Source: Orbus hercynius (GTDB lineage Bacteria > Pseudomonadota > Gammaproteobacteria > Enterobacterales > Orbaceae). Taken from it: a stretch of DNA of 64,000 nt. The notes below the pieces were generated by a model. It had not been told where the DNA came from and ran no database searches. It saw only the letters and a program-made list of their open reading frames with translations. This document shows positions 28,984 to 36,959 of the stretch, piece after piece; position 1 is the first letter of the stretch; the number at the start of each line of letters is the position of its first letter. Both the position numbers and the translations under genes were made by a program. Location of the stretch: positions 62,001-126,000 of the forward strand of contig NZ_RBWY01000004.1 of NCBI RefSeq assembly GCF_003634275.1. Reading direction: 5' to 3'.

Positions 28984-31446
28984 TTAGTGGTTTTGCTTGC
29001 TGATCTCTACGTTAACGCGGTATAGCTCTTTTTCGTTTAGCCATTCCGTCGTCTCTGCCTCGCTGCTGTAGATAATATTCGTTTTTGCCGATCCGTTTAG
29101 CGTTCTTTCGCTGTACTCTTGACCCATTGATTTAATTATCTCTTTGAGTTGGTTTTTAAAATTAGGCACACTAATACGAGGCTGTCCCCCTATCATGGCG
29201 CGATAATAAGCATCATAGCCATGAAATAAAAACTTTTTAGGATCAAAGCGCATTATGTTATCGGTCTTTTGCCCTATCCCTAAACCGTCGGGCGTGTCTA
29301 TAATCTCAAGGTAACAATAAAAGTCATAAATAGGGCTATTACTTCGCTTGATTCCCTCTGCCTCGTCTGATTTTTTTAATAACTCTAATTGCTTGACGGT
29401 CTCCTCGTCATCGCTGAATGTTTCAAGGAGATAGTTAATAATAAAAGGCAGTTCTTTTTTTATCTTATCGAGTAGATGAGGATCGCGCTCACTTGCCGGT
29501 ATAACAGTATCAAAGACTAACCGAATATGTCGCCTATCTATTCCGCTATCGCTACCCCTGAAAATCATCGGGGAATTATTAACGGCTAATATAACCGCCA
29601 TCGGTTTAAATGAATGAGCTTGCTTATATTTCGGGTCAACGTCTATTTTGTCGCCTGATGATAGCTTTTTGAGTAAATCACCTTCGCCCTGATATTGGGA
29701 TTGATCGGATAAGATTAATAACGTCTTATCAATTAACGCGGTTCTTGTTGATGCTTTTCGCTCCAGTTCTTTAATATCGCAATCAGCCGTATTGACCTCA
29801 CCAACAAGCAATCGCGCGATTTCTGAAAACGTACTTTTCCCTGTTCCCCCTGCGCCTGTCACCTCAATAAAATAATGCCATTCATGCCGATTAGCTAAAA
29901 TAATATAGAGTATTGCCAGTGCGCCCATTAATTTATTGTTATCTTGGTTAGTCGCTTTTGATAGATAGTTATAAAATAGGGGCGCGCCACTTACTAAATT
30001 TTTAGTAACCGCACTTTTATGATAAGTAATGCCGTTGGTACTGGTGTTATAGTTTGCCTTACTGTGAGGCGTGAACGTCATATCATTAACGCAGTACGCG
30101 CCATTATCAAAGTAGATATAGCCCTGTTTCTGCTCTTTGATTAAGGGCGATTTTAATAATGCTAACCGCGTTACGCGTTCGACGTTATCAATACTATAAT
30201 CAATGTTGTTATCTTCATAGATTGATATTAGTTTATCGAGTAATTCAAATTCGGCTAAACGTCGCCAATACTTGCCCGTAAGATAATAGGCTTCTTTAAT
30301 ACTACGATTATAGGCAAGGTTCCCATTATATGAGCTGACCAGGATATCAGCGCGCTTATTTGCAGGAGTATTACTTTGTAATCGCTCATTACCTTTATTT
30401 ACCCTTTTATTGCTCTCTGGCTCTGATTTTAAGCCGATTTCTCGCATAGCTTGAGTAAATGCCTTGCTAGTTTCATCAATGCCATATTTAGCGCTATAGT
30501 CGTTCCAATCGCAATTATAGTGAGTATCGGGAATGGCTAAGTAACCGCCCACACATTCAAGGGCTTCAATGGCTTTATTTAACCCCGTGTTTACGTTGTT
30601 ACCCGCGTCGTTATCCGCGCCTATGACGATTTTAACGGTTGAGTTAGTCTCGCGTATAGCCTTAGCTACATGAATAAGATTGCCAGCATCTAACGCGATA
30701 ATAATCAATTTATCTTGGTTAAATTCTCGCAAGGTTAAACCTGTCGCCAATCCCTCGCAAATAATTACCTCTCTTGCGCTTTTCAGTTGTAAACCTATGT
30801 CCTCACGCGCGCGCGTTGTGATAGTAGAAAAATCTTCGTTAATGGGTTGGCCAAGCTTTGGACGGACCCCGTTAAGTGTGAGCAATTTTCCACACACCGC
30901 AATAAATGAGCCTTTTTTATTGGTACCTTTCATTAATTGCTTATTACCGTTAGGCTCGATGAACTGCGCGCCTGTGTATTCATTATGAATATTCAGAAGC
31001 GGGGCGATAATTTTCCCACCGTCTAGCAAGGGTAAGTTAAAAGTAATTCCTTTTCTGGTTAGGTATTCTGATTGCCCCATAACCGCTATTGATAGCAAAT
31101 ACTCAACCTTTTTACATACGGGATTATCTTGTATGTTATTAACTGCCGTCTTCTCGGTAGTTTTATTGTGATTTGAGCTCACATTTAAACACTCAGCGAC
31201 CTTATTAATAGCCTCTTTAGCGTTACAGTGATAAATGCGTTCAATGAGGTTAATACCGTCACCGCTTCCGCATTGATTGCAAATAAAATCACCTTTGCTA
31301 TTTCGGTCGTCATATCTGAAACGGTCGCGCCCACCACAAACAGGGCAAGGCTTATGCTTATTTTTGGGGAATACGTCAATATTCAGCGATTGATAAATAC
31401 TATCCCATTTACCTACCGCCTGATTAATTACGCTATCAATAATCAT
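28984..31446 (-). CDS. P4 alpha-like primase-helicase
   Basis: An 820-residue replication protein with three parts: an N-terminal zinc-binding primase domain (CPVCGG...CNQCGSGDG, about 33-65), a TOPRIM domain (VIICEGLATGLTLREF and VIGADNDAG, about 225-285) and a C-terminal SF3/D5-type helicase with Walker A GAGGTGKSTF (about 525) and LILSDQSQYQGEGDL. This is the layout of phage P4 alpha protein, which also binds origin iterons. The ATG at 31446 has GAGGG 8 bp upstream and overlaps the previous gene by 11 bp. A GTG at 31461 is the alternative. Confidence 0.92.
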   Translation of the reverse strand: MIIDSVINQAVGKWDSIYQSLNIDVFPKNKHKPCPVCGGRDRFRYDDRNSKGDFICNQCGSGDGINLIERIYHCNAKEAINKVAECLNVSSNHNKTTEKTAVNNIQDNPVCKKVEYLLSIAVMGQSEYLTRKGITFNLPLLDGGKIIAPLLNIHNEYTGAQFIEPNGNKQLMKGTNKKGSFIAVCGKLLTLNGVRPKLGQPINEDFSTITTRAREDIGLQLKSAREVIICEGLATGLTLREFNQDKLIIIALDAGNLIHVAKAIRETNSTVKIVIGADNDAGNNVNTGLNKAIEALECVGGYLAIPDTHYNCDWNDYSAKYGIDETSKAFTQAMREIGLKSEPESNKRVNKGNERLQSNTPANKRADILVSSYNGNLAYNRSIKEAYYLTGKYWRRLAEFELLDKLISIYEDNNIDYSIDNVERVTRLALLKSPLIKEQKQGYIYFDNGAYCVNDMTFTPHSKANYNTSTNGITYHKSAVTKNLVSGAPLFYNYLSKATNQDNNKLMGALAILYIILANRHEWHYFIEVTGAGGTGKSTFSEIARLLVGEVNTADCDIKELERKASTRTALIDKTLLILSDQSQYQGEGDLLKKLSSGDKIDVDPKYKQAHSFKPMAVILAVNNSPMIFRGSDSGIDRRHIRLVFDTVIPASERDPHLLDKIKKELPFIINYLLETFSDDEETVKQLELLKKSDEAEGIKRSNSPIYDFYCYLEIIDTPDGLGIGQKTDNIMRFDPKKFLFHGYDAYYRAMIGGQPRISVPNFKNQLKEIIKSMGQEYSERTLNGSAKTNIIYSSEAETTEWLNEKELYRVNVEISKQNH

Positions 31447-31804
31447 ACGGAACGCCCTCACTAATTAAATTATCAATAACCTTATTGAAATACTCCTCAA
31501 TATATTTAATACCTAATTCTGATAAAGTTACCGCGTAAAGATTAACGTTCTCGCCCGTGAAGTTGTCGCCTAGCAAAGCGCAATAGCAATCAATAATTAA
31601 TATCTCGGCTTGTTCTGGTTCTTCGTTGCTTCTTGCTTCTGGTTCTAGTTCATTAATTAAAAAACTGTATAATTCGGCATAGTTTAAAAATAATGATTTG
31701 TCTTTATTAATATAGGCTGTTGAGCCGTTTTTATGCACACAATAATTTAATATCGCGCGTGCGGTTCTTTCTCGTAATATTTCAATAATTTCTTGCTTAG
31801 TCAT
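31436..31804 (-). CDS. Hypothetical phage-type protein
   Basis: A 122-residue acidic cytosolic protein (MTKQEIIEILRERTARAIL...). No motif is recognised. It is tied into the replication operon: its start overlaps the previous stop by one base and its end overlaps the primase start. A role in replication control is possible from position only. Confidence 0.65.
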   Translation of the reverse strand: MTKQEIIEILRERTARAILNYCVHKNGSTAYINKDKSLFLNYAELYSFLINELEPEARSNEEPEQAEILIIDCYCALLGDNFTGENVNLYAVTLSELGIKYIEEYFNKVIDNLISEGVPYDY

Positions 31805-32010
31805 TAGTTCCCTCCTGTCTTATTTATCGCTATCTGATTCGCGCCATGTATAAGGTCGTCTAATTCCCAAACAATATTCTGTACTGTTTTATCGGTAATT
31901 TTGACAATGGCGCTAGGGTCTAAGGCAATAGATAGACATTCTAAAATTGCTTCCGCTTTTGATAGCTTTTCTATAATTTCGTCTTGTTGCTCTATAGTTA
32001 TTCTGGACAT
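31804..32010 (-). CDS. Small hypothetical protein, helical
   Basis: A 68-residue acidic, helical protein (MSRITIEQQDEIIEKLSKAE). Its pattern (KLSKAEAILECL..., then WELDDLIHGA) resembles that of the protein encoded just upstream (EARLMQAQSMIEVAL..., then WASSDLISLAL), suggesting they belong to one family of small phage proteins. Start and stop overlap both neighbours by one base. Confidence 0.6.
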   Translation of the reverse strand: MSRITIEQQDEIIEKLSKAEAILECLSIALDPSAIVKITDKTVQNIVWELDDLIHGANQIAINKTGGN

Positions 32011-32237
32011 TATTTTTTACCCCCACCCAAATCCATATTTCCTAATTCATCCAACGCTAGACTGATTAAATCAGATGACGCCCATAACAAATTTCCAGCT
32101 TGGTGGTGCTCGATAAAAGGTTCATCATAACCGGCGCATTTATAATTATGATTATTAAGAGCCACTTCTATCATAGATTGCGCTTGCATAAGTCTTGCTT
32201 CAATTTGATTTAGCAATTCATTGTTTTTACTACGCAT
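32010..32237 (-). CDS. Small hypothetical protein, helical
   Basis: A 75-residue protein (MRSKNNELLNQIEARLMQAQ), ending in GNMDLGGGKK. The ATG at 32237 is chosen because GGAGGG lies 9 bp upstream; an earlier in-frame start at 32270 would put the ribosome site inside the gene. It overlaps the end of the Icd-like gene by 8 bp. Function unknown. Confidence 0.6.
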   Translation of the reverse strand: MRSKNNELLNQIEARLMQAQSMIEVALNNHNYKCAGYDEPFIEHHQAGNLLWASSDLISLALDELGNMDLGGGKK

Positions 32238-32448
32238 GATGATACCCTCCCCAGTTGATAGAGTGCTCAAAGGTTGGAGTAAGTGGCTTTCTGGCGATAA
32301 ATATCAGTGATTGCTTGCCTAGATTCTGTCTGGCTTGTCGTTCTGTCGTCGCGATAGTTTGGACTACTTGGGCGGTTAAAGAGTTGTAGAATTTGTATAG
32401 TTTAGATTGTCTAGCGCGTAGGTGTGCGCTATCATAGCGATTAGCCAT
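32230..32448 (-). CDS. Icd/Ash-like small phage protein
   Basis: A 72-residue basic protein from ATG 32448, which has AGAGG 8 bp upstream. The C-terminal part VVQTIATTERQARQNLGKQS followed by LIFIARKPL matches the pattern of the Icd-like/Ash proteins of P4 and relatives (an alternating strand, then A-T-E-R-Q-A-R, then IFIAR). Some of these inhibit host cell division; others have no known role. It continues the same frame as a longer upstream open frame, from which it may be made as a shorter product. Confidence 0.55.
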   Translation of the reverse strand: MANRYDSAHLRARQSKLYKFYNSLTAQVVQTIATTERQARQNLGKQSLIFIARKPLTPTFEHSINWGGYHHA

Positions 32449-33330
32449 AATCATTACCTCTATTAATGGTTGGGTTAGATAGCCCCTTGTATGCCAGTAC
32501 ATAGGGTTATCGTTTAAATAAGGCTTTTTAATTAACCTGTCCGCACAATATATAATATAACGTCCGCACAAGTCAACGCTTTTTTTATTCTCTCTTATCG
32601 TGTACACTGTCCGCACTATTAACGGTAATGAGAATAATATAAAAATGGCTAACGAAACGAAAACAACAAGACGTAAAGATATACGCTTCCCCCATGAACT
32701 CATTGAACAAATAGACGAACAAGCAAAGAAAGAAAATACTAATTTCTCAGCTTGGGTTATTGCTACCTGTCGCGAAAAACTGAACAAACCACTTAAATAA
32801 TTCGCCTTTTCTAACGTGTCGGAAAATTCATCCCTAACGTGTCGAAAAATTAAATTGGTTCGCATTAAAAAGTTAATTTTAGGTGCGTACTTACTGCGTA
32901 CTTCACGATTAAGCATTAATAATCTATTAATAGGTTTCCATTTATAAAGTGCTTTTTCGGTGGATACCTGATTGGATACCAACAATAAAAAACTCTTTTT
33001 TATGGACGTGCAAAACCCAATATTAGACTTTACTACTTTGGTAAATGCTTTACTAATTTGGTAAAGGTTAAAGGCATCTTCATTATGAATACGGCTTAAA
33101 AGGCCTATTGCTTGCCAAAGATAAGATTTTCCTTTCTGGTAATCGTGGGTTACTTGTTCCCTGTCCCTAATCTTACCGTTATTAAGTGCGGTAACTGGTG
33201 CGGAGATAGCCAATGATAATACATTGGCGTTATTGGTCATCACTACGGTAAACAGTGTGGTAGCAGTATCATTACAAAAAGCGATCCTCATATTTGAGGA
33301 GCAGCACAACGAACTATTATCAATCATCAT
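32230..33330 (-). CDS. Long open frame coupled to the antirepressor gene, uncertain
   Basis: A 366-codon minus-strand frame whose ATG overlaps the antirepressor stop as TAATG. The first about 110 residues (NMRIAFCNDTATTLFTVVMT, then SYLWQAIGLLSRIHNEDAFN) look protein-like. The middle part, opposite the plus-strand ribbon-helix-helix gene at 32645-32800, reads like an antisense shadow (FFACSSICSMSSWGK). The last 72 residues are the Icd-like protein, which has its own ribosome site. It may be a real long gene of the Ash type, or a short coupled gene that has lost its stop. Confidence 0.35.
   Translation of the reverse strand: MMIDNSSLCCSSNMRIAFCNDTATTLFTVVMTNNANVLSLAISAPVTALNNGKIRDREQVTHDYQKGKSYLWQAIGLLSRIHNEDAFNLYQISKAFTKVVKSNIGFCTSIKKSFLLLVSNQVSTEKALYKWKPINRLLMLNREVRSKYAPKINFLMRTNLIFRHVRDEFSDTLEKANYLSGLFSFSRQVAITQAEKLVFSFFACSSICSMSSWGKRISLRLVVFVSLAIFILFSLPLIVRTVYTIRENKKSVDLCGRYIIYCADRLIKKPYLNDNPMYWHTRGYLTQPLIEVMIMANRYDSAHLRARQSKLYKFYNSLTAQVVQTIATTERQARQNLGKQSLIFIARKPLTPTFEHSINWGGYHHA
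32539..32616. promoter_or_regulatory. Operator region with three direct repeats
   Basis: GTCCGCAC occurs at 32539-32546, 32562-32569 and 32609-32616, spaced 23 and 47 bp, that is about one and two units of the same period. A TATAAT at 32551-32556 lies between the first two, and a palindrome GTGTACAC at 32600-32607 just before the third. It lies directly before the ribbon-helix-helix gene, so it may be that protein's own operator. Confidence 0.5.
32645..32800 (+). CDS. Ribbon-helix-helix protein, YlcI/YnfO-like (DUF3950)
   Basis: A 51-residue basic protein, MANETKTTRRKDIRFPHELI then NFSAWVIATCREKL. The RKDIRFP strand followed by two helices is the Arc/MetJ-like DNA-binding fold as found in small prophage YlcI/YnfO proteins. 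It is the only clear plus-strand gene in the element, opposed to the long minus-strand frame. The ATG at 32645 starts the conserved part; upstream in-frame codons give no homologous sequence. Repeats in front of it may be its binding sites. Confidence 0.75.
   Translation: MANETKTTRRKDIRFPHELIEQIDEQAKKENTNFSAWVIATCREKLNKPLK
32809..32849. repeat. CTAACGTGTC repeats (two of three copies)
   Basis: CTAACGTGTCGGAAAATT at 32811-32828 and CTAACGTGTCGAAAAATT at 32832-32849. The first copy extends to a 20-of-21 match with 37742-37762 inside the terminase-small pseudogene. They follow directly after the ribbon-helix-helix gene. Confidence 0.5.
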
Positions 33331-34082
33331 TACGCCGCCTGTGCCAGTTGTTGGGTCAAGTAACGATTTGATAACTCAATTAACTTAGCCTTTCTCTGCT
33401 CATAATTAAAACCAATCTCAATTAATGTAATATTGGTTTTTTCTAAGTAGGCAAGATGATTTAATGTTGCTTCGTTGAACTGATCGCGAATATTACCGCT
33501 TATGTTATTGGCTTTCTTGTAGTTACCTGATGACACACCCAATACAATACCGTTGATCATGTTAAACTCATTAGTATAGTGGTGTGGCTTGGTTTCTTTG
33601 CCTTGTGATAAGCGTTGTAATGTCAGTGCGTCACACATAGGACGACTATAATTAGCAACTTCAATACGAGCTTTTAATCGTTTAAGTTCTTTCTTCTGGA
33701 TAGATGGAGCAATTTGTTTTAACTGTGCCTCACATCTAATAAAGTATTTTCTTATAGCTCTTCCTTGTTCGTTATTCTCAATCATAGCTAATTCTTTAGC
33801 TGTGTTAATTGTGAGCACGTAATCAATACTCCTACGATCACCTCCTCGCTTAGTTTTACATTGTTCAATATTTGTACTTTGATTCACCAAAACGGGGGAA
33901 TCAAAAATTAAGTAATCTTCATTCTGATTCAAGGCGTATTCATCAATACGAGATTTAATCCATGTGGAAAAATCGCGTCCTACACTTAAAAATGAGTGTA
34001 ATTGTTTCGCGCTAACTGTTTGTTGTAACTTGCCGTTAATTGCTGTCTCTGTCACTGGTACTACATTATTAAAATTGTTCAT
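33330..34082 (-). CDS. AntA/AntB-family phage antirepressor
   Basis: A 250-residue protein. The N-terminal AntA/AntB domain is seen in VSAKQLHSFLSVGRDFSTWI and NEDYLIF...YVLTINTAKELAMIENN, followed by a region with KARIEVANYSRP and a C-terminal part on its own. Such proteins bind and neutralise phage repressors and help induction. The ribosome site AGGTGA lies 5 bp before the ATG. It probably responds to a helper or host cue, since no CI-like repressor is found in the element. Confidence 0.85.
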   Translation of the reverse strand: MNNFNNVVPVTETAINGKLQQTVSAKQLHSFLSVGRDFSTWIKSRIDEYALNQNEDYLIFDSPVLVNQSTNIEQCKTKRGGDRRSIDYVLTINTAKELAMIENNEQGRAIRKYFIRCEAQLKQIAPSIQKKELKRLKARIEVANYSRPMCDALTLQRLSQGKETKPHHYTNEFNMINGIVLGVSSGNYKKANNISGNIRDQFNEATLNHLAYLEKTNITLIEIGFNYEQRKAKLIELSNRYLTQQLAQAA

Positions 34083-34131
34083 ATTTCACCTATAATCTGT
34101 ATGTTTTCCCCTCATTTTATTAAATTTAGGC

Positions 34132-34141
34132 AAGGGGATAC
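34132..34141 (+). repeat. Single origin-type iteron in the antirepressor leader
   Basis: AAGGGGATAC, identical to the end clusters, about 50 bp upstream of the antirepressor ATG and followed by GTGAGCGCAATTTTGCAC. A related pairing of an iteron-like sequence with GAGCGCAAAATTGCGC is found at 38706-38750. Confidence 0.5.
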
Positions 34142-34180
34142 TGTGAGCGCAATTTTGCACTTTGCTTTTAAATCAATGAA

Positions 34181-34588
34181 TTAAGCTGCCTTTTTGGGGT
34201 AAAGCTCTAAGATATTGGCGATCTGATAATCTAGTAATAGCTTAGGATTATTTTTATTAATGAGATTTAATACCTTTTCGGCATCTTCTTTACTGGTAAG
34301 TGCGTATCTAAAATGCGCTCCTATGCCATCACAGTTACTGTCCTTGTACCTGTGAAGTGTGATTTTTAGCTCGCGCTCTAATTGACTTGCGTAATTTCTC
34401 CCACTGGAAAGGGAGCAGTTAAATAGGACATGATTTTCAGTTGTACCATAAGCGCCGCTACACGCAATTAATAAATAAGCGCGGTACTTTTTCGCTACAC
34501 TTTTTTGAGGGATTGGGCTATCATATGAAACGTAGTTATTCCAGTTATAGCCCTCGACTATTTGGCGATATAGAGGGTTGCTTTTCAT
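34181..34588 (-). CDS. Hypothetical protein
   Basis: A 135-residue basic protein (MKSNPLYRQIVEGYNWNNYV) with RAYLLIACSGAYGTTENHVL and a helical C-terminus; no signal peptide. It starts 2 bp after the alpA stop with GGGGG as a ribosome site, so it is translated with alpA. I do not recognise the family. Confidence 0.6.
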   Translation of the reverse strand: MKSNPLYRQIVEGYNWNNYVSYDSPIPQKSVAKKYRAYLLIACSGAYGTTENHVLFNCSLSSGRNYASQLERELKITLHRYKDSNCDGIGAHFRYALTSKEDAEKVLNLINKNNPKLLLDYQIANILELYPKKAA

Positions 34589-34590
34589 GC

Positions 34591-34800
34591 TTACCCCCTT
34601 GACGCTTTTTTTGATTCTAACCAGCTTTCAACTTCCGATCGGATAAAAAACACTTTACGGCCTGACGGTTTAAAGGGTCTAGGTGCTGTTTCGTCGCGCT
34701 TTAATAGGGTTCTTAATGATTCGGGGCTTTTATAGCCTAGTAAGTCTAATAGTTCTTTTTGTGGGATAATATCTAAATTTGAGTTCATTCCTGTATTCAT
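34591..34800 (-). CDS. AlpA-like helix-turn-helix regulator
   Basis: A 69-residue DNA-binding protein, IIPQKELLDLLGYKSPESLR then RPFKPSGRKVFFIRSEVESW. This is the MerR/excisionase-like winged helix of AlpA/Cox regulators, which in P4 and PICI elements control excision and early operons. The ATG at 34800 has AAAGGA 9 bp upstream. The 800 bp in front are non-coding and carry several promoter, operator and hairpin structures. Confidence 0.8.
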   Translation of the reverse strand: MNTGMNSNLDIIPQKELLDLLGYKSPESLRTLLKRDETAPRPFKPSGRKVFFIRSEVESWLESKKASRG

Positions 34801-34906
34801 TAATTTAAGTCCTTTAAAATTAAATAATTAAAGAAATTAAATAACAATGATAAAAACAGCAATGGTTAAAAATTAAGCTAATAAAAATTAATTTGTATAG
34901 TAATTC

Positions 34907-34935
34907 TTGACTTAATACATTACAGACCGTAATAA
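34907..34935 (+). promoter_or_regulatory. Plus-strand promoter with internal operator
   Basis: TTGACT (34907-34912), a 17-bp spacer and TAATAA (34930-34935). A perfect inverted repeat ATTAC-AGACC-GTAAT (34919-34933) occupies the spacer and part of the -10, the usual place for a repressor site. Confidence 0.6.
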
Positions 34936-34941
34936 TATAAC

Positions 34942-34982
34942 CAAAGTTATTATTTATCTCTTAAAGCCGAACGGCTTTTTTT
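34942..34982 (+). ncRNA. Candidate short RNA (about 40 bases)
   Basis: Defined only by the promoter at 34907-34935 and the terminator at 34963-34982; the transcript would be about 40 bases with no coding capacity. It is divergent from alpA. P4 also uses a short RNA for immunity, but no pairing partner has been identified here. Confidence 0.35.
34963..34982 (+). terminator. Intrinsic terminator
   Basis: AAAGCCG-AA-CGGCTTT followed by more T (seven T in all). It is oriented for the plus strand and lies about 28 bp after the promoter -10. Confidence 0.75.
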
Positions 34983-35004
34983 GCTATCTAATATCTTTTG
35001 CCTA

Positions 35005-35049
35005 GGTGGTTGATTTTCTTTCGTTGGGGAACGTACGAAATCAACCGCC
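35005..35049. repeat. Long hairpin in the alpA control region
   Basis: GGTGGTTGATTT and AAATCAACCGCC form a 12-position stem (one G-T or mismatch) around a 21-base interior. No T-run follows on either strand. It may be an RNA structure or a protein site. Confidence 0.55.
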
Positions 35050-35619
35050 ATAACCTACCAATTAAAAACCTCATTGATAGTAATCACCCTACCTGTGTAA
35101 ATAGACATTGCTGTATAAAAACACTGTATAAGCAAGGTAATAAGCATTCTATCAAATTATTATATGAAGATACAATACGAAATAATCACTATTTATCAAA
35201 TTTAAGGCGTAAAACAAGCGATTTAAGCCATTTTGTATTATTCCTGTATACCAAAGGGTAAGCACGAGGTTTAAATTGATTCTCGCGCTTCGGATCGATA
35301 ATTTAAAAAGTTAAATTTTATCTTATTGATTATTAATATTTTATTTTTAAGATTTTTGAATTTATGATCGGTTTATCGTGGATGCGGTAAAAATTTGCTG
35401 TTTTTAGGAATGTAAAAATTAAAAATCAAGAATTAAAAATTATTTTTACTTAAATAATCCGATTGCTTATTTTTTAGACTGTTTAGGTTTTAGTTACTAC
35501 TGTATGTAGTATTAATATGAGTAAAATCAAACAACATGTTGTATTGTTTATCTTAATTTAGGCATAAAAAAGCCACATAGTGGCGATTAATATTTTTAAT
35601 AACTCTATATAGCTAAAAT

Positions 35620-36189
35620 TTAATTATCACAATCTTTCATTAATTTATAACCCTCTTTGAAGCCGTCAAAATTAAAGGTTATCTTTTTATTCTTAACCGT
35701 CATTGATACATTGCCACCGTTAGCAATTAATTTTCTTATTTTATCTGTGTCTTTAAAGCTAAACCCTAGATTTTTATTACCCTCTAGGTATGTGCCAATA
35801 AAAGATGCTTTATTAATATTATTATCAATAGTAACGCTATATTGCTCGCCTGATATTAGTTTCAACTCTTTATTATTGATAATTTTTAATGATATGTTAC
35901 GCCTATTTAAATCTTGCTTACCGTTTGTAGTTTTAACGTCTATACACATATATGTAAATTGATAACTATTATCATCAGTATATGGTGATTCTAGATTAGT
36001 ATTAATTACACGAGAATAAACATCATTCCCCGATATATCAGATAGTACAATATTTTTATTAACTTCCGCTGTCCAGTTAGTTGTGCTATTTATCGTATAA
36101 AAAAGCTCTGTCTTTTCCATGTTTTTTACAATGGAAGAATAAGCACCACATGACCATAATATGGTTAATATTAATAATAGTTTTTTCAT
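35620..36189 (-). CDS. Secreted protein of unknown function (accessory cassette)
   Basis: A 189-residue protein with a signal peptide (MKKLLLILTILWSCGAYS, cleavage probably after residue 18). The mature part is rich in Asn, Lys and Thr with alternating strand pattern, and has two cysteines (YMCIDVK and the last KDCDN), suggesting a disulfide. No motif is recognised. Base composition is even more AT-rich than the element average. First of three unrecognised genes between the integrase and the alpA region. Confidence 0.6.
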   Translation of the reverse strand: MKKLLLILTILWSCGAYSSIVKNMEKTELFYTINSTTNWTAEVNKNIVLSDISGNDVYSRVINTNLESPYTDDNSYQFTYMCIDVKTTNGKQDLNRRNISLKIINNKELKLISGEQYSVTIDNNINKASFIGTYLEGNKNLGFSFKDTDKIRKLIANGGNVSMTVKNKKITFNFDGFKEGYKLMKDCDN

Positions 36190-36349
36190 AACGCACCCGT
36201 TTAATTTATTTGTGTTTGTCTAGTATTATAATAGAAATAAATAATAATAATTAAAAGGATAAATTCAGTTGTGGTCATATCACCACGACTGCCAACAATA
36301 AGAGGACTTTTTGATAAATTTATTAAAAACCCTCTAATGAGCATCATAA

Positions 36350-36913
36350 TCACCGTTCTACCTTACCGCATATTTTATCAACATAAACGCGCGCATGATC
36401 CCAGTATATACTTTCCATATTAATGAGCTTATTTTGCTCCATAGCAAAGCGCTTACGGCTCATCCCTTTAGGTTTAGGGAAATAGTAGGCATGATTAAAA
36501 AGGTTGTGATATTCCCTGTTTTTGCCTTTAAACAATGTATATCTTGCTTTAACTATTTTACGCCTTAGCCTATCAAGTTGATTTTCACTTTGGCTAGCAT
36601 AATGTAGATTGAAACAATCACGGCAAGCAATATTCTTATTAGTGAAAAATAGGGTTGAACGTCTACTATGACAATGAGGGCATATAAACCAGTATCGCCA
36701 CCCATAAGATAAGGCTGTTTTATCTATGCGTCCTATTACTATTTTATCATTAGGTAGTTGATACGCGATATTGTCGCCTTTAACACCTACGGTTATCTTT
36801 TTGTTACCACTTGTAATATCATATTGTACATGGTTGATAATCAGTGTTTTAAGCTGTTTTACATTGATCCTAGGTAATTCACTCGTATAGTTTCGCGTGT
36901 TGGCTCTAACCAT
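36350..36913 (-). CDS. Zinc-ribbon protein of unknown function (accessory cassette)
   Basis: A 187-residue basic protein. The centre carries a zinc ribbon, WFICPHCHSRRSTLFF then NIACRDCFNLHYASQSENQL, with CX2C pairs 20 residues apart, followed by a strongly basic helix DRLRRKIVKARYTLFKGKNR. Similar uncharacterised proteins occur in phages and plasmids. Nucleic-acid binding is likely. The ATG at 36913 is preferred; an in-frame TTG at 36928 is the alternative. It is flanked by the secreted and the membrane protein genes. Confidence 0.6.
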   Translation of the reverse strand: MVRANTRNYTSELPRINVKQLKTLIINHVQYDITSGNKKITVGVKGDNIAYQLPNDKIVIGRIDKTALSYGWRYWFICPHCHSRRSTLFFTNKNIACRDCFNLHYASQSENQLDRLRRKIVKARYTLFKGKNREYHNLFNHAYYFPKPKGMSRKRFAMEQNKLINMESIYWDHARVYVDKICGKVER

Positions 36914-36959
36914 AATTATTTTTTCCAATACGAAATCATTTGATTATTTAATAAAGTAA

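Larger units (their letters stand above)
34801..35619. other. Control region upstream of alpA
   Basis: About 820 bp without a gene I would accept. It holds a plus-strand promoter with an overlapping operator (34907-34935), a terminator only 30 bp later, a long hairpin (35005-35049), the inverted repeat ACTAC-TGTAT-GTAGT (35496-35510) and the palindrome ACAACATGTTGT (35531-35542). A plus-strand frame at 34998-35261 starts at TTG, lacks a ribosome site and resembles nothing known. Confidence 0.55.

Noticed and set aside
34998-35261. Plus-strand open frame of 87 codons in the alpA control region
   Set aside because: Starts at TTG without a ribosome site, overlaps a long hairpin, and its product has no recognisable pattern. 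It could be real but cannot be supported.
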